Source: Cryptomeria japonica (lineage: Eukaryota; Streptophyta; Pinopsida; Cupressales; Cupressaceae). From it: a stretch of DNA of 64,000 nt. The stretch spans positions 913,085,648 through 913,149,647 of the forward strand of contig NC_081414.1 in NCBI RefSeq assembly GCF_030272615.1, given 5' to 3'. Made by a program: the position numbers and the translations under genes. Below are positions 46,152 through 55,467 of the stretch, one piece after another. The stretch's first letter is position 1. Each line of letters starts with the position of its first letter. The notes below the pieces were generated by a model. It was not told the origin of the DNA. It was given only the letters and a program-made list of their open reading frames with translations, and ran no database searches.

Positions 46152-49100
46152 ATGGCTTCCACATCTCATACCAGTTCTAGTGCATCTATTGAGTCTAAAA
46201 ATTTTATTCAACGGAAGTCAAAGTATAATGCCCCATCACAAGTTCTAGCTAGAGTGATAGTAGAAGATGAAATTTCTGACTACATAGATTGCAATATTGA
46301 AGACCTAGGTTCTCTAGCCATCCACTCGCAACTAGGTCTGTTTTGTGGAAAGGATAAGAAAATCAAACTGGAGTATAGTATCTTGGAAAAAAAGAAACTC
46401 CATAATGTTGTATACTTCCTGGAAGACTTTACAGAGGATCATATAAGGATCATTTTGAGCAGAGTCCATGGTGATAAAATGTATCTGGAGAGGACGCATG
46501 ATATCACGCCGTAGACAATTCATGCAGTCATCGGTTTCTACAATATAAGGGAAGTACTAGCCCTAAGGACGGTTAGCAAGTCTGAAATGTCCAGGCTCAC
46601 TGGTTCAGTGAGCGACTCACAAGGCACGACTGTAAATTCAATCAAAGATGATCTGGTTAAGTATGCCTGCATGGTGATAGGCTACCGGACATTCTCTGCC
46701 AGAAGAATCAACTCTGTATTTGTTGCAGCGGTAAATGCCGCTTACTGGATGATAAAGGAGGATGCATCATTCGATCTATGCACCGGCATGCAGAGGCAAC
46801 TCCTGTCAAATATGAAGTCAATCAAACAGGACAATGCACTAAGGTTCAAATTTGGACAACTACTGGTAGGGTTGTTCTTCTATTTCCAAGGCTACATCCC
46901 AGGAGTGGGAGACATTCAGTGGTCTGCGGACCAACCGGTTACCAAACAGATAAAGGAAAGTTTGCAAGCAGTAGGAACTGGTTATCCTAAAGTTCTGAAC
47001 AAGTATTTTGATGAGTTCAGACAAAAAATGAGCCAAAGGATGAGGATCTCAGGTGATATCGTCAAGAAATATGAAGATGACATCTGTTTCACCATCCAGG
47101 TGGACAAATGCATAATGGAGGTTGTTGAGCCTAGAATGGAAGAAGTGGAGCCAATGGGCTATGAGGTGATGTACGACATGTTGGAAGGGTATGCCTCTAC
47201 CCTTATTGCCTCACCGCTTGATTCTAAGGCGAAGAGAACCGACACCTACCTAGAGAGGATAGCACCGGCTGAGGAACCACCAGCAGTGAAAGAGAAAGAA
47301 CCGATAGCGAAGAAGGCAAAGGCAATGCCTGCAGCATTAGCACCGGTTACTACTGCAACTCCAAAAGTGACCAAGCGGTCACCAGCCAAAAAGAAACCGG
47401 AAGCAGCACCGGCTAAAGTCTTCAAGAGGAAAAGGAAGACAAAAAGCAACTCTCTGGACTCAGAAGAAATTGTGTCTGAGGAGCAGCCCAAGAAGGTGAG
47501 ACAGACAAGAAAGAAGACAAAGAATGAACCGACATCTTCAGCACCGGTAAATATAGATATCTCCTCTTACAAACCTTTGACACATTGTCAAAGAACTATC
47601 AAAAACATTAGGAGAAAAGTATTGAATGATTTAATTGATTATTTTGATGACTTTAATGATGGTGAAAAGGAGGCGGTGGAAAAAGAAATAATTCAATATT
47701 TATGTATTAATGACTGGTCCCCTTCAGAAATTAGATCTGAAACACCAGATTCTTTGTATAAGTCCTTAGACAATAAATGGCACATTGCCATAGAGCAGGA
47801 ACAGGAAATGAGAGAAAATAAATTTGTTGAACACTTTCCTGATGTATCAAATTCGGAACTGTTCAATGTATGAACAAATACAAAGGTCTTTTCTTCATGA
47901 GAAGAAGAAGACTCTTGTTACTAGAAGGAAAAGGTAAGGAAGTGCTCAAGGATACACACACTCGTGCTCTAGATGCTCTGAAGATGCATCGATTGGCTGA
48001 AGCCAACCGGCAAGATGAGAAAGAACCGGTTATATCTAAACTGGATGGAGCATTTGATGATGAAGGAAATCTGGTTGATGAACTGGTTGACACTATTGAT
48101 GTCGATGCCCTGGATGAAGAAGATGTTACTCAGGAAATACCATCTAAGGCAACAAGACAAGAGCAACAGGATGAACAGGAGAAGAAAGCCAAGGACAGAC
48201 AGGAAGCGACAAAGGAAGAGGCAGAGCAGAGGAAAAAGGATGAAGAAGAGAAGCAAAAGAAGAAGGAAGAGGAGAAAAAGAAAAAAGATGAAGAGGAAAA
48301 GAAGAAGAAAGATGAAGAGGAGAAAAAGAAGAAGGATGAAGAGGAGAAAAAGAAGAAAGATGAAGAGGAGAAGAAGAAGAAAGATGAAGAGAAGACACAG
48401 AAGAAGGATGAAGAGGAGAAAAAGAAGCAAGAAGATGAAAAGAAAAGGAAAAAAGAAGAGGATAAGGAACAGAAGAAGAAGAAGGAAGTAGAAAAGAAAA
48501 AGGCGGAGGAGGACAAGGAAGCAGAGAAGAGGAGAGAAGAGGAGAAGAAGAAAGTGGAAGAGGACAAGGCAGGAGAAGCGGTGAAGAGCACCCAGATGGA
48601 GACTCCAAAGGCAACCGGGAGTCAAGCCAAACCGGTTGACCTCTCCAGTCCAATAGATCTCCAGTTTGCAAGTGAATCGGAGCTAATGCAGAGCATCAAG
48701 GTTTCTCAAGAGCACCTTGAAATTATTCAAAGGAAGAAAGAGCAGGATATAATTCAAGCGGCTATGGACACACTTACCGGTTTGATACCGGGTACAAATC
48801 TTCCAAACACCAATTCATCATTAACTAGACTAAAGCTCCTATGCACAGTAGTGGATGATCAGGTGTAGAGCCTGGAAGAAGCAACTAAGGAAAATGTCAA
48901 GAAAGAGCATCAAAAAGCTCTTAACATTTCTCTGGTAAAGAAATTGAATGAGCTCCGGTCTGAATTGCCGAAAGACCAAAAGGATATAAGGGACGCTTTG
49001 GATGAGGGAAATCTGCTACTTAGCAAAATCTACCAACCCCATCTATTCTATGATGATGTGCTAGCTCAAAAGCAAAAGCTTCAAATAGACTTACAGTCTT

Positions 49101-49462
49101 ACTTGAGCACATTCAAGCCACATTATGATTCCTTCACAACTTATGGGCAAACCGTTCATCGGTCTCATATCCAGTCAGTGAAAATGGAGCAAGAGATCAA
49201 CACACAGTCTAGAGATTTGCAGGAGTTGCAACTGGTTTTACTTCCACGTCTACAAATTCTTCAGAAGTGTTATCTGAACCTGGATGCCTTGACAGTTACA
49301 CTGGAGATGAGCACAGTTGATGCCATGGAAGAACAGGTCTCCCAGATGCAAACATAGAAAGAAGTGGCCACCTCCCTACTTGAGTCCTGGTCTCTATCAA
49401 TGAAGCAATTCTTCCAGGATTGTAAATCTGTTTTTGACAAGTACTATTCCTTATTGTCATAA
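46152..49462 (+). pseudogene. Large unknown ORF carried by the pol-less element
   Basis: The frame opens with MASTSHTSSSASIESKNFIQ and continues to 47873 with one TAG (46512). A frame change near 47870-47940 leads to a second frame, ending 49462 after TAGs at 48866 and 49355. The first 430 residues look globular (SARRINSVFVAAVNAAYWMI, GQLLVGLFFYFQGYIPGV), then comes a Lys/Pro/Ala-rich segment and KKVRQTRKKTKN. The second part has a long Lys/Glu repeat and helical segments (LRSELPKDQKDIRDALDEGN, then a C-terminal coiled coil). I do not recognise the family. 45890-46151 looks like its own 5' leader, hinting at a captured transcript. The 55468 ORF has a similar overall layout. Confidence 0.6.
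48220..48560 (+). repeat. 24-bp Lys/Glu-coding tandem repeat
   Basis: Units encoding KKKDEEEK are repeated about seven times and then degrade. On the protein level this is a charged single-helix or coiled-coil spacer. Long open frames on the minus strand and in other plus frames here are by-products of the purine bias. Confidence 0.85.
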
Positions 49463-49787
49463 ACTTTTATTATTTTTATATATCAAATGGAAATAGGGTT
49501 GTTCAGCGATACTTTGTCATTGTTGGCAAAGGGGGAGAAGTACTCTATCTATTTTGGAGAAGTATAGGGGAGAAGTATCTGGACTTAAAATTTTGCTATA
49601 TGCTTTGATATATGCTATATGCTCTGATATCTCAATGTTTATGCTTTGTATGCAAAATTGCTATACATTGTATTGATTAAGGGATAGTGTATATGCTTAG
49701 GGGGAGCAATTTTGCTAATGACATGTTTTTGTTGTAAAACACTTAGATGTCAAAATTTTATTTTCCTAAGTGTTGCCATTAATGCCA

Positions 49788-49798
49788 AAGGGGGAGAT
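49788..49798 (+). other. Polypurine tract of the pol-less element
   Basis: AAAGGGGGAGAT directly precedes the 3' LTR start TGTTGGC. Confidence 0.85.
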
Positions 49799-50924
49799 TG
49801 TTGGCATTTTTGATGTTCATGTTGTGATTGTCATTGATGGACGCACACTTGCATTAAGATCCTCTATATGTATGAGTTAGAGCACAACCGGTATTTGTTC
49901 CAATCGGCATGTTGTATTATAGTCTTTAGACTATTGATGTTTTGTAGAATGTGTTTACCGGTCTAAAGTGGCATGATTGACCCCAAGTGGTTCGTGGATA
50001 CCAAGCGGTATGAGGGATTAAAGAGGCATAACACATTTCTACCAGTCTTCATTTTTGATAAACCGGCAACCAGTATTTTGTATGAACCGGTAATACTCTG
50101 TGATGAGTTACCAATCAACATTTTGTGATGAGTTACCAATCCACCGATTGTTTGACGGTGCCGACACATTGGCGATGCTTTTTGTGTCATGTTACTGAGC
50201 ATGTCTAGATTCATTGAACCTAGGAAATTGTAATGTAATCCTATTGGACCGACATGAAATCGGATTCCTTTAAAAGGAAATCATGTCTAGGGTTTTAGGT
50301 TGTTGTCGAAAGGGTTTATGTTGTTGCTAGGGTTTAAGGAGGTTGAGGAATTGGAAAGAATGTGAATGTGTAGAAGACTGAAGTAATGCAAGAGTGCATT
50401 AAGAACGAGCTATCAAGGATCTAACCGAGCAGTCTGTGCTATTAGATAGATCAAACACTTGTTGATTACTCACATCTTTGACAAGTCTGTAGCCCTTAAC
50501 TGAGTAGGCCCAAAAGCCTTTTGTAAAATCCTCTAACAAGGTGGTTCACATCTGTGGATCTAAAATCCTCTAGCAAGGTAGTCCTTGATCGGACTTATCT
50601 CCTAACAGAGATTGAGATTCCTAACAGGATCTGTTCTGGTGAAGAACATTGTAAGACCTTAACCGATCTGGTTTCTATTCTGTAGATAGTGACTTGTGAG
50701 TTCCATCTCACCGTGGTTTTTCTCATTTGGGTTTCCACATCAAATATCTTGTGTTATGGTTGTATTTCTTTTGTGGGTGAATGCTTTATTTGAATTTTGG
50801 TTTGCATGTGTGATAACCAGTCTGTCTGTTAAACTGTTTTACCAGTTTATTTTTAGACTGTTTAAGTGTTTAAGTGCAGTGGCTTTTGGTATACTAATTC
50901 ACCCCCCCCTCTTAGTATTCATCA
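49799..50924 (+). repeat. 3' LTR of the pol-less element
   Basis: It starts TGTTGGCATTTTTGATG and ends CTTAGTATTCATCA, followed by TSD TACTC. It differs from the 5' copy by scattered substitutions and by lacking two of the three 15-bp units. Confidence 0.93.
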
Positions 50925-51581
50925 TACTCTCGACACCCTCTTATTCTTCACAGCATTAAAATGATACCGAGGAAGGAATTCCTTATGGCTTATTACAGGT
51001 ACTTAGCCAATGCTGATATCTCAGCCTTTTTCCTTGCAATGGTGATATACATGGGGACTAGCAAGCAGAGAGCGAAGCTTTTAACTCAAATGGTGTTTAA
51101 ACACCACCTGCTGGGGGGAACTAATGCCGTGTTGGACAATATTGATGGCAACCTAAGAATACCGCTTCCCCAAAATTACTATATGTCCTTAGGCAACGAG
51201 GCGAAGGTGAGAAAGTTTGTGATTGTGAACTCTCTGGACTATGATGCTCTTCAAGAAACCTATCCTGCCATTACTAGGAATATTGAATTTCTGTTTGAGG
51301 TGGCAGGCATTCAAAATGGCTTCACGTCAGAATGGAGGGAAAAAGATCTTCGAGATGAAGGGTTAGCGGGTGTAGAAGGATTTGGCATTCTGGAGAATGG
51401 AGATTTGGTTGATGGCAATGTCTGGGGGTTTGGGCTTGGCGAGGAGTGGCTCCCAAATGACTACCGACTCCCTAGGGAGAAGGCTGAATCAGTGGCTCAC
51501 TCGACATGTGGCACTAAATGCCCAATAATCCTGGAAGTGGCTCGTGCTCCTATGGACGATGACTCTGAAGACTCCCAATGA

Positions 51582-51880
51582 TTCCAGTTGTGTCACCTTT
51601 CTCATGTTTCTCTATTTTTTTGTTATTGTTTTTTCTTTGAAGGCCTCTGGCTGGTTCTGTTATCTACTTCCAGCGGTTGTCGACTAGTGTTTTGTACTTG
51701 TCCAGCCTCCATTGCTGGTTTCTTCTTGTATGCGGAATAAAGCTAGGGTAATGGGTTTTCTTCTTGGTTCTTTCCCCCTACCGCTCTCACTGAACCAGGC
51801 CTTGTATTCTCCTATTTTGATTAATACAAGGGTACTTTCCCTCTGCAACTATTTACTTATTAAAAAATATAAAAAAATAT
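51582..51880 (+). other. LINE2 3' untranslated region and A-rich tail
   Basis: T-rich sequence follows ORF3, with GATTAATACAAGGGTA near 51818 and ACTTATTAAAAAATATAAAAA at the end. This is like the 3' end of other plant L1-type LINEs. LTR B resumes straight after. Confidence 0.65.
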
Positions 51881-51924
51881 AAAATATTCATTTAGGAAAG
51901 TGGTCAGATTTATACGTCTACATT

Positions 51925-51940
51925 TTGCCCCTCTTTGAAG
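51925..51940 (-). other. Element B polypurine tract
   Basis: In minus sense CAAAGAGGGGCAAAA immediately precedes the LTR start TGTAGACG. It orients element B on the minus strand, with its internal region to the right. Confidence 0.65.
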
Positions 51941-52258
51941 TGACGTGTGTGCACATGTTGATTCCAAGAAAATTCGTCGGATATGTTGTCAAAATTGTCA
52001 ATATGATGTTGTGCGTCGAAATGTCAATATGATGCCCCAGATTTGATGAATGATATTGATAACACCCCCTTGGGAGATGAATCAAGGATTTAGTGATAGT
52101 CAAGTTGATGAGCGTTTTTCAATTAATTGCAATTTGAGAATATTGACCGCGTTGAATGTATGTGTATTGATTCATCTCCCGAAAATGATGTTGATAATGT
52201 TAAAAAATGAAAAAGTGAGGAAAATACATGCCCCACTTATTAACCTTTTTTATTTTAC

Positions 52259-52266
52259 CCTATAAA
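52259..52266 (+). promoter_or_regulatory. TATA box of the antisense PMD gene
   Basis: ACCCTATAAAAGGTAAAA is a strong TATA match upstream of the first ATG (52276) and in the right place for a promoter firing away from the 3' LTR. Confidence 0.5.
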
Positions 52267-52275
52267 AGGTAAAAA

Positions 52276-52483
52276 ATGATTTGGAAGAATCATTTGCACA
52301 CTTGTCTCTTTGCGATTGTGACATTTGGAGCTCTAACAACGATGCCAATTCCATACTCCTCGCACCGATTTGAGCGCGTCAGGCGACACCAGAGACCTGC
52401 CACTTATGGCCCACCACTAAGTGGTCGAAATCTCTCTGCATTTTTGATTGATTTTGTTCATTTTGATCATGTTTTGCAAATTT
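52276..52483 (+). pseudogene. Possible first exon of the PMD gene
   Basis: The open frame from ATG reads MIWKNHLHTCLFAIVTFGAL, then ERVRRHQRPATYGPPLSGRN, and stops at 52485 just before the minisatellite. It is unlike repeats elsewhere. A splice donor cannot be fixed, so its link to the PMD exon is inferred from position only. Confidence 0.35.
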
Positions 52484-52499
52484 AGGGTCGATTTTGCCA

Positions 52500-52860
52500 T
52501 GTTAGCGCGTAGGTTAAGTTGTTTAGCGCATACGATAGGAGTGTTAGCGCATAGGGTTAACCTAGGCGTTTTAGCGTCTGGGGAGTATATGGTAGCACAT
52601 ATGGGGAATAAGCTAGCACATAGGTTGTTTTAGCACATTAGGTCTGTATAAAAGTGCAATGGGTAGGTTGGGTAGCACATAGGATAGTTTAGCACGTAGG
52701 GTTAACATGGTAGCGCTTAGAAGGTTCCAGTTAGCGCGTGGTATATAATTAGCGTGTAGGGTTGTATTATTAGCGCATTGATGAAAAAGGCTAGCGTATA
52801 GGTGGCAGCGTAATGCTTAGGAGCCCTGGTTTAGCGCGTAGGGTCCAAAGTTGATGAAAA
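52500..52860. repeat. Minisatellite, core TAGCGCATAGG
   Basis: About sixteen units of 18-28 bases share TTAGCGCRTAGGGTT or variants with GCAC for GCGC (near 52501, 52522, 52543, 52570, 52592, 52612 and onward to 52838). The CG-to-CA changes suggest methylation decay. Confidence 0.75.
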
Positions 52861-53044
52861 AAGGATTGTGAAGAATGCGTCGTGAGTCGAATAGATTAGA
52901 TAGATGTTGTAGATGTCGATATGTGTCTGCTGATTATTCTGTTATGGTTCCTGATCCAATGTGAGTCTTGCTTTGTGATAATGTTTGATTCTAATATGCT
53001 AATGTAGAATGATCTGAGTTTGCTGCGTCAATATGTGTTGCTTT

Positions 53045-53450
53045 CGATATGGAGTGCCAAGCTGATTGATTTTTGATGTGGATCTTGATTTTGAGTTTGA
53101 TATGGATCTTGATGTTGTTTTTCGATATAAATATAATTTTTGATATGAGTTTGATTTGATGCTTGCGATATGGATCTTGATTTTGGATTTCCGATATAAG
53201 TCTTCATTTGATGCTTGCGATATGGATCTTGATGTTGTTTTTCGATATGAGTCCTGATGTGATGCTTGCGATATGGATCAGTTTTTTATTTCTGATATGA
53301 GTCTTGATGTGATGCTTGCGATATGGATTAGTGTTTGATTTCTCGATATGGGTCAGTGATTCTTGATATGGGTATTTGCTTCTCAATATGGGTCTTTACT
53401 TCTCGATATGGGTCTTTGCTTCTTGATATGGGTCTTTGATTGATTCATGG
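53045..53450. repeat. Minisatellite, core GATATGGATCTTGAT
   Basis: Units of about 20 and 35-55 bases alternate: TTTGATATGGATCTTGAT, TTTTTCGATATGAGTCTTGAT, GATGCTTGCGATATGGATC, then CTTCTCGATATGGGTCTTTG toward the right end. It lies in the presumed intron before the PMD exon. Confidence 0.75.
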
Positions 53451-53571
53451 ATTGATGTGAATATGTTTATGATGTGTTCTTGAGATGTTTCGTTGTTTCA
53501 AGTTGATTTTTCTTTGATTTGATATATCAGATGGATTTGGGAACTGATGATGGATACTTGTTGTTTTGCAG

Positions 53572-54510
53572 GAAGAGCTTGACATGCTCCAATATCAAGA
53601 GCGATTTTTGAGGCCATGGTCCTTGATTCCTTGTTTATCACAGGCTGACAGAGATGTGATTAAGAGATGTGGGTTGTCCTCTTTACTAAACATGCCTCAG
53701 TATATCATTAACCGAGGTTTATTGACAATGTTGGCAAAGAGGTGGCACAGTGATACGAACACCTTTCACTTGGCTACAGGCGAGATGACAGTTACACCAG
53801 AGGACTGTTATCGGATTTTGTAGATTCCTATAGTTGGGGCTCTATTACCTTATGAGCAGACTAAGGAGGGTGGGACAAAGGCTCTCCACTGCATCTTCTA
53901 GGATGATTAGATTAGTGGGTATGAGATCCCATGGCAGGAGTTTTTGGATTTTGGTTACGCTCTGCTGCCATCAGTATTAGCAGGTTTCATTGGTGGGTTT
54001 CTGTGTCCCAACCGTAGGTCGAAGGGACTAGCTGAGGGATGGGTATTTGTGTTGGAGGACATGGTAACGCTGGGACGCAGGTTTGCATGGGGGTCTTGTA
54101 TATTGGCCCATCTTTACAGAGAGCTTCACCAGGTGGTATATCTGGGATATAGTAGTTTATTAGCTGGGGTAACATTGTTATAGGTGTGGACCTGGGAGCA
54201 TATTCCTGTGTCAAGATTGCTTGCAAACAGGGATAGGCCAGTTGGTCGGGCTTATGTTTATGGGTATACAGGTGTAGTTGTCCAGAGTAAGCTAGGAAAA
54301 CTAGAGCATTGGCAGAGGGAACTGGATGATATTGATACGGTTATTTGGAGACCGTATATGGATTGTGAGGTATGGGCAGAGGATGGGCTAGAGATTCCCT
54401 TTGTATATATGTCGAGGTATCTAATCGGGTGGACACCCCTTATTATTGAGTGATTCTTGCACAGCTGTGTTCAGCGACAATATGGTAGACAACTGTTATT
54501 GCATCATTTA
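53572..54510 (+). pseudogene. Plant mobile domain (PMD) exon
   Basis: An acceptor TTGTTTTGCAG precedes it. The sequence includes LLTMLAKRWHSDTNTFHLAT, GEMTVTPEDCYRIL, then after TAG codons SGYEIPWQEFLDFGYALLPS, RFAWGSCILAHLYRELHQVV, VWTWEHIPVSRLLANRDRPV and WRPYMDCEVW, then VQRQYGRQ. The trp-rich WxxxTHTFHLPxGEMTxT pattern and the W.WEH.P block are characteristic of the PMD family, which includes MAIN-type silencing proteins and many TE-borne copies. Stops at 53821, about 53899-53910, 54181 and 54451 are TAG or TGA. It ends where unrelated DNA starts near 54510. Confidence 0.75.
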
Positions 54511-54579
54511 TTCCTCATGACAAGAGTGAGTCATCCTATAAAAATTCCATTCAGAGTCCTTGTCTTTCTTGTAACACCT

Positions 54580-55000
54580 CGGTTCAAGCCCTTGGTACAT
54601 TTGTAAATCGTCTTTGAATAAAAAATGTCGTGTTTTAGTAATTGGTTGAACTCTGTGAACACGTTGAACCATCTTGAACTGGGTTCAACAGGTTCATTTA
54701 GGTTCCACAGGTTCCTAGGTGTTCAGGGAGGTTTTCATACTAACATTTTCTTTAAGTGTCTTGCAGTGGCTCTTTAAAGGTTTCTTGTTTGGCAATGTGT
54801 TACATCATCTCTCTCCGGGCATTGAACTCATTGAACCAAGTTCAAGAGGTTCAAACATGTTCAACATGTTCAACATAGCACAAATGGTCAGCAGCTTGGC
54901 ATAATTAATATTCTCGACAAAGATTTTCCTTGAGCGCAGTGTACACCTTGAACTACTTGAACTCTAATGAAGTCTGTTCAGGATGTTCATATGTGTGCGA
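54580..55000. repeat. Cluster of GTTCAA/TTGAAC hexamers
   Basis: About thirteen copies of the hexamer in both orientations lie within 420 bases, some as near-palindromes such as TTGAACTGGGTTCAA (54671-54686) and ATGTTCAACATGTTCAAC. They could be transcription-factor sites of an LTR-like promoter, or a decayed short repeat. Confidence 0.6.
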
Positions 55001-55249
55001 AGTTGGTGGGTCCCATGGGTTAAATGTTTTGATGGTACATTCATTGCCAAATATGAGGAAGGTGAACCATATCTTAAGGTGACGTCAATTGTTGGCGTGT
55101 CGAAGTAAGTAATCATTTCGGGAACTGGCAGTTACTTAAAAAACGCCGCCATACATTCAATGCATGCGTGCGATGTCCAATCCACAAACTTAACAAACTC
55201 AGTCTGACAATTGGAATTATTGCATTCAATGGTTCCATATCATTGCCCT

Positions 55250-55467
55250 CACTATAAGGTATGAACGATTATTAGTGCTCTGCATCTTGTTCCTCGCTGC
55301 TGCGGTTTTGTTTTTCCTGGATAGGAGTCTTATTTGCTGCTAGTCGTCGTCTGGTTGTTCAACTGTGAAGGTGAGTCCTTTTCTTGTTCTCTCCAGTAGT
55401 TTTTACTTGCATTTTCTCTCTCAGAGAAAAGTTTGCTGCAACCAATTAAGGCTTATTGCTTTGAATT
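55250..55467 (+). promoter_or_regulatory. Promoter-like block with leader intron
   Basis: CTATAAGG at 55252 is a TATA-like site. A donor GAAG|GTGAGTCC near 55370 and an acceptor TTTCTCTCTCAG near 55424 bound a 50-60-base intron before the ATG at 55468. This is a typical short 5'-UTR intron arrangement. Confidence 0.4.

Larger units (their letters stand above)
43264..50924 (+). mobile_element. Complete non-autonomous LTR element without pol, 7.66 kb
   Basis: The 5' LTR is 43264-44417 (1154 bp) and the 3' LTR 49799-50924 (1126 bp), both TGTTGGC to TTCATCA. Perfect TSD TACTC lies at 43259-43263 and 50925-50929. The primer site TGGTATCAGAGCC (initiator Met tRNA) and a polypurine tract are in place. 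The internal region holds a Gag-like coding region with four zinc knuckles, then a long ORF of unknown function. There is no protease, integrase, RT or RNase H. This is the structure of a large retrotransposon derivative or Gag-only element moved by another element's enzymes. Confidence 0.93.
43172..51581 (+). pseudogene. LINE2 ORF3: unknown protein, 247 codons, split by LTR element
   Basis: Exact removal of the LTR element and one copy of its TACTC duplication joins 43172-43263 to 50930-51581 in frame. The result is 247 codons from ATG to TGA without any stop or shift. The first piece reads MESPILLEVTCRQMAFLREI. The second includes RKEFLMAYYRYLANADISAF, DYDALQETYPAITRNIEFLF and an acidic C-terminus (MDDDSEDSQ). 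I recognise no domain. A TGA lies just upstream of the ATG in frame. It follows ORF2, and downstream come about 280 bases and the A-rich LINE tail. It was undamaged when the LTR element landed, in contrast to the stop-ridden ORF2. Confidence 0.65.
36247..51880 (+). mobile_element. LINE2: near full-length L1-type LINE with extra ORF
   Basis: The order is ORF1 (36278-38188), ORF2 (38194-42453), about 720 bases of spacer, ORF3 (43172, split), a 3' region and an A-rich tail near 51861-51880. It sits inside LTR B and is itself interrupted by the LTR element at 43264-50924. AAATAT occurs at both edges (36241 and 51882), a possible target duplication, but the AT-rich context makes this uncertain. 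Without the insertion the LINE is about 8 kb. Confidence 0.85.
34941..51924 (-). repeat. LTR B: 3' LTR of element B, split by LINE2
   Basis: In minus sense it starts TGTAGACGTATAAATC (51924) and ends near 34941 (TGTCTCG on plus). The two pieces, 51881-51924 and 34941-36246, total about 1.35 kb and align throughout with solo LTR A in inverted orientation, including the TTAATTAAAT arrays. TATAAATAG in CCCTATAAATAGATC (about 35437-35449) is a clean TATA box. The sequence preceding it in element sense ends AAAGAGGGGCAAAA, a polypurine tract, so this is a 3' LTR, not a solo. Its two flanks (CCCCA left, TTTTG right) do not match, as expected if the element continues right. Confidence 0.8.

Noticed and set aside
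47969-48671. Several long open frames on both strands over 48000-48670, giving Phe/Ser-rich, Leu-rich or Arg/Lys-rich products
   Set aside because: They are by-products of the purine-rich 24-bp Lys/Glu repeat; only the plus frame continuous with flanking sequence is plausible.
50961-51581. A stand-alone 206-codon gene beginning at 50961
   Set aside because: The true ATG is at 43172. The reading frame continues upstream to the LTR insertion point, so this is the 3' part of a split 247-codon ORF.
34941-51924. LTR B as a solo LTR
   Set aside because: The 5-bp flanks differ (CCCCA and TTTTG) and a polypurine tract abuts one end, so it is better read as a 3' LTR.
53566-54510. PMD exon as a normal host gene
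   Set aside because: It is riddled with stops, sits between the polypurine tract and polyprotein of a gypsy element, and fits an element-borne antisense gene better.
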